DNA of 36,755 bases from Acidobacteriota bacterium. GTDB taxonomy: Bacteria; Acidobacteriota; UBA6911. The DNA is taken from the NCBI GenBank assembly GCA_012719455.1, contig JAAYAJ010000048.1, positions 1-36,755 on the forward strand, given 5' to 3'. Shown here piece by piece: positions 1-6,220 of the stretch. Position numbers and translations under genes: made by a program. The stretch's first letter is position 1; every line of letters begins with the position of its first letter. The notes beneath the pieces were generated by a model. It searched no databases. It was not told the DNA's origin and was given only the letters and a program-made list of their open reading frames with translations.

Positions 1-2
1 AG

Positions 3-2924
3 CTCGCCTTCATCGCCGTGCTACAATCCAGTCCTCGCAAAGGGCTGAAATGCCTGGACCGGGCAGTCGAGGCATGTCCGGAAGAAAACGCCACCACCCT
101 GAGGGGGCGAATTCAGAATTTGTACGCATGGTTATATAGAGTTGCGGGCGATTTTCGGAATGCAATTAAGGCGGGAAGGACAGCTGTGAACATTCTCAGC
201 CAGTCGGAAGGGTCACACCTTGCATGCTCGGCTTATTCCACACTTGGGTTTATTCAAATGGGCTTAGGGAGACTTCCGCTTTCGCTTGAAAACCATGTTC
301 AGGCAGTTTCATGGGCTGAGAAGAGTCGGTCCGTGGATCTCAGAGCACAGGCTCTCGCAAACCTGACGGAGTGTCTTTGTCGAATGGGAAGAATTAAAGA
401 TTCGCTCAAAGAATCCTTGCTGGCTTCGGACCTGATTGAATATTCTAAGATTCCCACTATCAAAAATCCTTTCAATGCCATTCTAGCCGAGCTTTATTTC
501 GTTTCAGGACACTATCGCGAGGCTGGTGATTTGGTTTTGAATATCTGTGGGGAAGGGAGGGATAATGCTTCCAGCTTTACAATTGGACATGTGTACTACG
601 TCGCAGCGGAACTGAACTGTTATCTGGGCCGGTTGCCGGAAGCCTTGCGACATATCGAAGAACTGTCCAGATACGGCACCGCCGAGGCTCCTCTCTATGA
701 GCATGAACTGGCGGAGGCGCTCCGGGCGCGCATCATGGCCGAGCAGGGGCTGGGGGAGGAAGCGCTACGGAAGCTGGCGGCGCTCGATCGCGCGGTGACC
801 CGGAAACACTGGCCCTACCAGATGTGCATCGTCCGGCTGCATATTGGCGAGGTCCTGCTTCAGCAGGGGAGGGCGGGGGAGGCTGAAAAATATGGCAGAA
901 ACGCCCTCCGGCTGGCCCGGGGCATGGGTGCCGAGCCGCTGAAGCAGCGGGCTCACCTCCTTCTTGGTACAATCTATTCCCCCTGCCGCGGCCGGTCGGG
1001 GGAAACGGTCAAGGATAGGGCGAAGGCGGTCGAGCAGCTTGACCGTTGCCTTTGCAACGACCAGCAATTTGTACACCAGGAATCCCTTTGGCGTGCCCAT
1101 GCGGAACTGAGCTTACTGTATGGTGAAGAGGGGGACTTGAGGCGAAGTTTCGAGTCCGCCGAAAAAGCCTACGCCCATCTCTGCAGGATGGAACGCCAGC
1201 TTCCGCCGGAGGCGCTGGTCTCCTTCTACTCAGTCTTTGACCGGAGCCGGTTGAAGCTGGAACTCCTCGGCGCCATTGAAAAGGGTCGGGTGCAGCGGCT
1301 CATTCCGGCGGAAGTTGAGGGGCCGCTCGACGACCGGAATGCCCGTACTCTGCAGCGCCTGAGCGCCGCAATCACGTCCGCAGAGGACCTGGACGATCTG
1401 CTGGAAGCGCTCCTGGATCAACTGTTGCCAGTGCTTGGGATGACCCGTGCTTTCGTTTATCTATGTGAAGAACCAGGTGGGAAGTTGCGGCCTGTCAAAT
1501 CGAGGGGGCTGGGCGGGGTCAATCTGGAGGAGCGCGGTTCGGTCTATCGGGAAGTTGTAGAGAAGGTTTTCCGCGAGGAGACCCCGCTCATTAGCGCCGA
1601 TTGCCGCCGGGACCCCCGGATCGTGAACTCCCTCACTCGCAGCGGAGGGAGGGGGAGCCTGATGTGTGCTCCCCTGAAGGCTCCCGGCAGGGTGATCGGG
1701 GTCCTGTGTGCCGAGCATGGCACCCCTGTAGACAGTATCGCCGAGCCGGTGATCGGTCTGTTTGCCACCGCCTGTTCCCTGGCAGCCCTGGGGATCGCCC
1801 ACATGCTCGTACGGCCGCATCCGCCCGCAATTCATTTTGCTGCCGCCGGTGCGCGGTTTGACGACAACGATCCTTATCCGGAGATTGTGGGGGAAAGCCC
1901 TGCTATCCGGGCGTTGAAAGAGCGGATCGAGCTGGTTGCGAACTCGGGTCAGGATGTATTGATTACCGGAGAGAGCGGAACGGGAAAAGAGCTGGTGGCA
2001 CGCGCCATCCATCGATCAAGTCCGGGAAAGAAGGGGCCGCTGATATCGGTGGACTGCGGCGCTCTGTCAGAATCACTGGTGGAATCGGAATTGTTCGGCT
2101 ACCGTCGGGGAGCCTTCACGGGGGCATTGGAGGACAGGCCCGGGTGTTTTGAAGCCGCTGACGGGGGAGTTCTTTTTCTTGATGAAGTCGGCAATCTGCC
2201 TCTAACGGTGCAGGTAAAATTACTTCGGGTGACGCAGGAACGGGAGGTGCGCCGGATCGGGGAAATGCACACCCGCAAATTCAAAATCCGGATCATTACC
2301 GCTGCCAACCGCAATCTCCTGGATGAGGTGCGCGCGGGCCGCTTTCGCGAGGACCTTTACTACCGGATCAGAATCCTGGAAATCCATCTTCCTCCTTTGC
2401 GCGAGCGCAGGGAGGACATCCCGTTGCTCATCGACTGGTTTCTCAAATCGTGCGCCAGGGAAAAGGGGTTTTACAAGCAGGTGCGCCCCAAAGCCATGGA
2501 TCTGCTCCTGCGCTATTCCTATCCGGGGAACGTACGCGAGTTGGGGAGCATGATTCGGGGGATCTATTACAACGTAAAAGGCACTAGTATCGACGTTGGG
2601 GACCTGCCCCCGGAGGTTTGCTGCGGGCGGTTTTCCGGACTCCTGGTCGACCAGGATCCAGCCGAAAGGATCTATCACGCCATTGTCGAGGGACAGGGTG
2701 ATTTCGATGAAATGGTCAAAATCCCCTTTCTCGATCACCAGATCAATGTCGAGATCGTGCGCGGGGTTATTGTGAAAGCGCTGCGGGAAACGTTCGGCAA
2801 CTATACCCGGGCGTTTGGCATCCTCCGGGTACCCGAGCGGCGTTACTCTTCCACACTTCAGTTTTTGAAGCGGCACAGGTGTTACGTGGACTATCGTTCT
2901 TTCAGGCGTCGTGGGGGAGGGTGA
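3..2924 (+). CDS. Sigma-54-dependent transcriptional activator with TPR and GAF domains (5' partial)
   Basis: The protein is an enhancer-binding activator that would use ATP hydrolysis to open sigma-54 promoters. The frame is open to the left edge, and the first possible start in the window is a GTG at 18, so the N-terminus probably lies outside. Counting from that GTG, residues 1-400 are helical TPR-like repeats. About 437-600 form a GAF-type sensor domain. The AAA+ domain runs from about 625 to 865, with Walker A GESGTGKE (about 651), the sigma-54 contact motif GAFTGA (about 698), Walker B LFLDE (about 720) and an arginine-rich REDLYYR segment. The C-terminal 60 residues hold a Fis-like helix-turn-helix (GNYTRAFGILRV) that diverges from the usual form and is followed by a basic tail. 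TPR-GAF-AAA+ proteins in this lineage may also carry an N-terminal Ser/Thr kinase, but none can be seen here. Its target genes are unknown. It is convergent with the HD-GYP gene, 31 bp away. Confidence 0.93.
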   Translation, partial: LAFIAVLQSSPRKGLKCLDRAVEACPEENATTLRGRIQNLYAWLYRVAGDFRNAIKAGRTAVNILSQSEGSHLACSAYSTLGFIQMGLGRLPLSLENHVQAVSWAEKSRSVDLRAQALANLTECLCRMGRIKDSLKESLLASDLIEYSKIPTIKNPFNAILAELYFVSGHYREAGDLVLNICGEGRDNASSFTIGHVYYVAAELNCYLGRLPEALRHIEELSRYGTAEAPLYEHELAEALRARIMAEQGLGEEALRKLAALDRAVTRKHWPYQMCIVRLHIGEVLLQQGRAGEAEKYGRNALRLARGMGAEPLKQRAHLLLGTIYSPCRGRSGETVKDRAKAVEQLDRCLCNDQQFVHQESLWRAHAELSLLYGEEGDLRRSFESAEKAYAHLCRMERQLPPEALVSFYSVFDRSRLKLELLGAIEKGRVQRLIPAEVEGPLDDRNARTLQRLSAAITSAEDLDDLLEALLDQLLPVLGMTRAFVYLCEEPGGKLRPVKSRGLGGVNLEERGSVYREVVEKVFREETPLISADCRRDPRIVNSLTRSGGRGSLMCAPLKAPGRVIGVLCAEHGTPVDSIAEPVIGLFATACSLAALGIAHMLVRPHPPAIHFAAAGARFDDNDPYPEIVGESPAIRALKERIELVANSGQDVLITGESGTGKELVARAIHRSSPGKKGPLISVDCGALSESLVESELFGYRRGAFTGALEDRPGCFEAADGGVLFLDEVGNLPLTVQVKLLRVTQEREVRRIGEMHTRKFKIRIITAANRNLLDEVRAGRFREDLYYRIRILEIHLPPLRERREDIPLLIDWFLKSCAREKGFYKQVRPKAMDLLLRYSYPGNVRELGSMIRGIYYNVKGTSIDVGDLPPEVCCGRFSGLLVDQDPAERIYHAIVEGQGDFDEMVKIPFLDHQINVEIVRGVIVKALRETFGNYTRAFGILRVPERRYSSTLQFLKRHRCYVDYRSFRRRGGG

Positions 2925-2955
2925 GGCGAGGCTTGACACGCATCCGGGAGAGGGG

Positions 2956-5358
2956 TTAGTGGCGGAAATCGATGATGTTATCTCCCTGGGGTATTTCTAC
3001 AGACGCCGATTTGATCGATTCCAGGGCGGCCTGAAGAAGGGCCGTGACAGTGGCGCCGTCCTTAGGATGAACGGCGATGCCGGCCTTGAAATCGACGGTA
3101 ATCCCCTGGACCGCGTTGGTGACTTCCCGTCTGATCTGCTGCCTCAACCGGTCGGCGCAGTGGATCGCCTGCTGTTCCCTCATCCCGGGGAGGAGTGCCA
3201 CGAACCCCTGGTTCCCGTAACGCACCAGGGTATCGGTGCCCCGGAGTTCAGGCTTGATGCAATTGGCGATTCTGCGGAGCAGGGAGTTCCCCTGGTGGCC
3301 TCCGTAGAGGCGGGTGATCTGGCTCAGATTCTTGATTTCCAGGTAGATAAGGGCCAGTGGAGCCTTGCTGGCGGCTGCCGTGGCAAGGAGGCGGGGGGCA
3401 ATGGCTGCAAGGTAGGAGATCCGGTGGATCTGGGTGGCGGGATCAAGCAGGTCCTGGTCTTCCGAGCCCTTGCGCTTTTTGGCGTCGACAAGCAGGGGGG
3501 CGATAAGGTCGGCCAACATCTGCAGGTGGTCCTGGTGCTCCTGGGTATAGAAGCCCTTTTCCTGCGCATAGAGGGAGAGGGCGCCGAGGGGCTCGCCCTC
3601 GTAGACTACGGGGACGGAGAGCGCATCGGTGAGGGAGCTGAAATCGCCTGCCAGACCGATGAAGTCGAGTTCGGGACCCGTGTTGCGTATGGGGCGGTTG
3701 TAGGCGGCCACCCAGCCGCTGATTCCCTGCCCCTTGTTCATTCCGTGCCCCCGGAGAAGCGGGGCATGGCGGCCGGACACGGAGACGGCCTCGAGGCGGC
3801 CTTGTTCGTTGACGAGATAAAGTACGCAGGTGCTGTAGGGTAGAAAGGGCTCCAGCTGGTTGAGTACCACCGGGAAAACGTCCTTGAGCTCGAAGTAGCC
3901 GGACATGGTATTGCAGAACTCGGCGACGCGGACGAATTCCGTCGGTAGGTCGGTTGCCGGGACCGCAAGCATCGGGGCAACGCCTCCCGGGTGGTCGGGC
4001 TGGAAATACTTGCGGAAGGAGAGTTCCGGGGCGTTTTCCGATTCCCGGACGGCCTGCTCCTCCAATTCGTGGATGTGCTCCACCAGCAACTCCACCAGTT
4101 TGGGATCGAAGTAGCTCCCCGATTCGGAGCGCAGCACCTCGAGGGCTTCCTCGGTCGTCATGGCGAGTTTATACGGCCTGGAGAAGCGGATGGCGTCGAA
4201 GGCATCGACGACCGAGAGAATCCGGCCTCCCAAGGGGATCTCTTCTCCCTTCAGCCCGTCCGGATAGCCGTTCCCGTCCCAGCGCTCGTGATGGCAGCGC
4301 ACGTACTTGGCCACGGGGAAAGGGAACCGGACCTGCTGCAGGATTTCGTCCCCGGCGGGCGCGTGTAATTTGATCTTTTCGAATTCCTCGCTGGTGAGTT
4401 TCCCGGGCTTGTTCAGGATGAAGTCGTCCACGGCCAGCTTGCCGATGTCGTGCAGGAGCGCGCCTGTTTCAATCGCCTTTAATTCATCGGGATCCTGGAT
4501 GCCGCAGAGCCGGGCCAGCCCCATCGCGTAGACCCGGACCCTGCGAATATGGCCGTAGGTGGTCTGATCCTTTGCGTCCACCGCCAGGGCGAGCGATTCC
4601 ACCGTCCTTAAATATAAATCCTCTTGTTCTTTAAGGTGCTTCTCCGCTTCCATGATGCGGGCGTTGTTGGCGATGATGCGGGACCGGTTCTGCTGGTGGT
4701 ATCCCCAGACGAGGCCCAGGAGCGGAGCCAGGACAATGGGCAGGAACTCCTGCCATCGGTGCAGGATCACGAAGGTAGTGGCGATCCCCGCCGATGCGGA
4801 AAATTCAATGACCAGCGGCATCATGGTTTTGGCCCAAATCTTCGTAGCACTTTCGTTTATCGACCAGGATATGGCAATCGCCACCAGGCTGGAATTGGCT
4901 GCGAAGTAGGTAATGGTCAATATGGCGGAGCCCACGACAAGATCAAGGATCTGGTCGTGGCCCCCAACCATCTTGTGATAGACGAAGCTGTAGAGCCAGG
5001 CCACGCAGACGGTGCTGGAAACATTGAATACGATTTGATGGGTCGGAATTTTAGGGCGTTTGGCGAAAACCGAGATCAGAAAGGTGTGGCAGAAGGTGGC
5101 GACCACGCAGGGTGCTATGCCGTATATCATCCCGATGGCCATGACAAATGCATCGCCAATGGTAATTGTTGTTTTTTCTGAGTCGATGGAGACTTTGAGT
5201 GAAACGGAGATGATGACTAAGACGAGAAATAGGAGCCAGCCCGGGCTATATGAGTCAGTGAGGATCTTTTTAGAAGTCCAGACAACTATAGGTATAGCTA
5301 TGATGGACAGGAGTATTATATATGCTTGTAGCTTTCGTGGAAGACTATTCCATTTCAT
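2956..5358 (-). CDS. Membrane HD-GYP phosphodiesterase with GAF and degenerate GGDEF domains
   Basis: This is a predicted inner-membrane c-di-GMP signalling protein of 800 residues. The first 220 residues hold six to seven hydrophobic segments (a membrane sensor region), then a short coiled coil. The HD-GYP domain follows at about 250-440, with the metal-binding HD in HDIGKL (about 303) and the HHE...GYP signature (about 356-366) intact, so phosphodiesterase activity is plausible. A GAF domain lies at about 465-625. The C-terminal GGDEF-like domain (about 635-790) has RYGNQGF where active cyclases have RYGGDEF, so it is probably catalytically dead and regulatory. I chose the ATG at 5358 because AGGA precedes it and because upstream in-frame codons run back into a terminator and probable promoter. 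Starts at 5388 or 5439 would add 10 or 27 residues. Confidence 0.92.
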   Translation of the reverse strand: MKWNSLPRKLQAYIILLSIIAIPIVVWTSKKILTDSYSPGWLLFLVLVIISVSLKVSIDSEKTTITIGDAFVMAIGMIYGIAPCVVATFCHTFLISVFAKRPKIPTHQIVFNVSSTVCVAWLYSFVYHKMVGGHDQILDLVVGSAILTITYFAANSSLVAIAISWSINESATKIWAKTMMPLVIEFSASAGIATTFVILHRWQEFLPIVLAPLLGLVWGYHQQNRSRIIANNARIMEAEKHLKEQEDLYLRTVESLALAVDAKDQTTYGHIRRVRVYAMGLARLCGIQDPDELKAIETGALLHDIGKLAVDDFILNKPGKLTSEEFEKIKLHAPAGDEILQQVRFPFPVAKYVRCHHERWDGNGYPDGLKGEEIPLGGRILSVVDAFDAIRFSRPYKLAMTTEEALEVLRSESGSYFDPKLVELLVEHIHELEEQAVRESENAPELSFRKYFQPDHPGGVAPMLAVPATDLPTEFVRVAEFCNTMSGYFELKDVFPVVLNQLEPFLPYSTCVLYLVNEQGRLEAVSVSGRHAPLLRGHGMNKGQGISGWVAAYNRPIRNTGPELDFIGLAGDFSSLTDALSVPVVYEGEPLGALSLYAQEKGFYTQEHQDHLQMLADLIAPLLVDAKKRKGSEDQDLLDPATQIHRISYLAAIAPRLLATAAASKAPLALIYLEIKNLSQITRLYGGHQGNSLLRRIANCIKPELRGTDTLVRYGNQGFVALLPGMREQQAIHCADRLRQQIRREVTNAVQGITVDFKAGIAVHPKDGATVTALLQAALESIKSASVEIPQGDNIIDFRH

Positions 5359-5410
5359 GGATTCCTGCCGAATATCATAATTGACCATATCGACAGCGGA
5401 ACCCATAAAA

Positions 5411-5439
5411 GTTATAAAATCCTCTTGGATGGGAGCCAA
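5411..5439 (-). promoter_or_regulatory. Possible sigma-70 promoter for the HD-GYP gene
   Basis: Read on the minus strand, TTGGCT (5439-5434) and TATAAC (5416-5411) are separated by exactly 17 nt. This lies between the upstream terminator (5444-5475) and the chosen start at 5358, so an independent promoter is expected here. The match is by eye only; the -35 has four of six consensus bases. Confidence 0.4.
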
Positions 5440-5475
5440 AAAAGAAGGCAGGCCGAGGTCACTCGGCCTGCCTTC
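5438..5475 (-). terminator. Rho-independent terminator (orphan)
   Basis: A perfect 14-bp inverted repeat (5444-5457 and 5462-5475) with a 4-nt loop is followed on the minus strand by a run of six T within 5443-5438. It ends a transcript coming from the right, where the only large gene on this strand is the PqqD-M50-HlyD gene 745 bp upstream. This implies that either that gene has a long 3' region or something small is transcribed in between. Confidence 0.85.
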
Positions 5476-5491
5476 CGTTCATCCAACGCCC

Positions 5492-5563
5492 CTAGGGCTG
5501 ACCAATTGTCCAAAGCACTCCAGGCGTTTCACGGCTTTCGAGAATTTCAATTTCAGTCTGCAT
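5492..5563 (-). CDS. Candidate 23-residue peptide, unassigned
   Basis: A short ATG frame encodes a 23-residue peptide beginning MQTEIEILESRE and ending in GQP. GGAG sits seven bases before the ATG, and the frame stops just before the orphan terminator. The start codon directly follows the TAA of the longer small frame upstream (TAAATG), an arrangement compatible with translational coupling. It resembles no family I can name. A chance frame of this size is common, so the case rests on the ribosome site, the junction and the terminator. If real, its position downstream of a PqqD-M50-HlyD gene would suggest a substrate peptide. Confidence 0.22.
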   Translation of the reverse strand: MQTEIEILESRETPGVLWTIGQP

Positions 5564-5785
5564 TTAGAGTCTCCACTTGGTTTTGGGTGAGCCTAATGAT
5601 CCTTGTTGACCACCGGCTACAGCCAAAGAATCGCACTTGCCATAGCTACCCTCCTTTTCAAGCGTGGGAGTGGCAATTGACAATCCCTGATTAAAAGCAC
5701 AAACACACCCTCCCCGGCCCTTTGGGGCCAAAGGGTTTGCATTTGCAACACTATGAGGTTGACCACAGGATGGTTCAGCGCCCAT
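5564..5785 (-). CDS. Candidate 73-residue small protein, unassigned
   Basis: This minus-strand frame runs from an ATG at 5785 to a TAA at 5566-5564. It could extend further upstream with a TTG start at 5872. The product is rich in Gly, Ala, Ser and Pro and has four cysteines, including a GGCVCA segment, but shows no motif I recognise. No good ribosome site precedes the ATG; a TAGGAG lies about 18 nt before it. An AAAGGAGG inside the frame (5658-5648 region) precedes an out-of-frame ATG that encodes only eight residues. Coding status is therefore doubtful, and the DNA could instead specify a structured RNA. Confidence 0.18.
   Translation of the reverse strand: MGAEPSCGQPHSVANANPLAPKGRGGCVCAFNQGLSIATPTLEKEGSYGKCDSLAVAGGQQGSLGSPKTKWRL
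5718..5735. repeat. Short hairpin CCCTTTGG/CCAAAGGG
   Basis: An 8-bp perfect inverted repeat separated by two bases. It lies inside the candidate 73-residue frame. It is not followed by a T-run on either strand, so it is not an ordinary terminator. Confidence 0.6.
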
Positions 5786-5823
5786 GCCGCCGACCGGAAA
5801 AACTCCTAATGGATCCGTCCGCC

Positions 5824-5856
5824 TTGCCGATAAATGCGAACAGGATTTATCGGCAA
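5824..5856. repeat. 12-bp perfect inverted repeat
   Basis: TTGCCGATAAAT (5824-5835) and its exact reverse complement (5845-5856) flank a 9-nt loop. A-rich sequence follows on the plus strand, with no downstream T-run on either strand, so it is not a standard terminator. It could be an RNA stem, a protein-binding palindrome or the end of a decayed element. Confidence 0.75.
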
Positions 5857-6220
5857 AAACCACAACCTGCAAGGCAGAGCCTTTATCAACCCCAGGTTAG
5901 CGCTCTTACTCAGATTGGTAGTAGCACTTGGTTCCGCTTGAGCTTTCGCCAAATGACCCAAGCACTCTTCAAGATGAGAGAGCTATTCGAGAAACCTACT
6001 GTTGCCCTCGGATCCGCAAAACCGGAAACCATTTGCGTTCGTGCCATAACTTCCGGCAGCGTCTCCGCTTGCGACAAATCTACTAACTGTGACAATTTAG
6101 CAGCAGGTTTACAGGTCTGTCAACCATATTCAATACTGTAGCGTTAGTATTACGTTGAGGGCTGCCGACCGGAAATTTTTGTTGTCAAAGGCTTTTCAGG
6201 ATTTTCCTGTGCGTGCGCGG

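Larger units (their letters stand above)
5476..6220. other. Gene-poor, lower-GC region with hairpins
   Basis: These 745 bases lie between the stop of the PqqD-M50-HlyD gene and the orphan terminator. Base composition is visibly less GC-rich than in the flanking genes. No frame here has a convincing domain. On the minus strand, frames of 40-70 codons are interrupted by stops and shift relative to each other, as in a decayed gene. On the plus strand there is a 139-codon frame with a TTG start (5722-6141), which I do not believe. The region does contain a 12-bp perfect hairpin, an 8-bp hairpin and a 12-nt direct repeat, listed separately. Confidence 0.6.

Noticed and set aside
5900-6100. Possible frameshifted gene reading across several minus-strand frames
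   Set aside because: Segments look loosely protein-like but I can link them to no family, and low-complexity chance frames explain them as well. Kept only as a remark in the region entry.
5722-6141. A 139-codon plus-strand frame with a TTG start in the gene-poor region
   Set aside because: No ribosome site, no recognisable domain, and it opposes the direction implied by the terminator.
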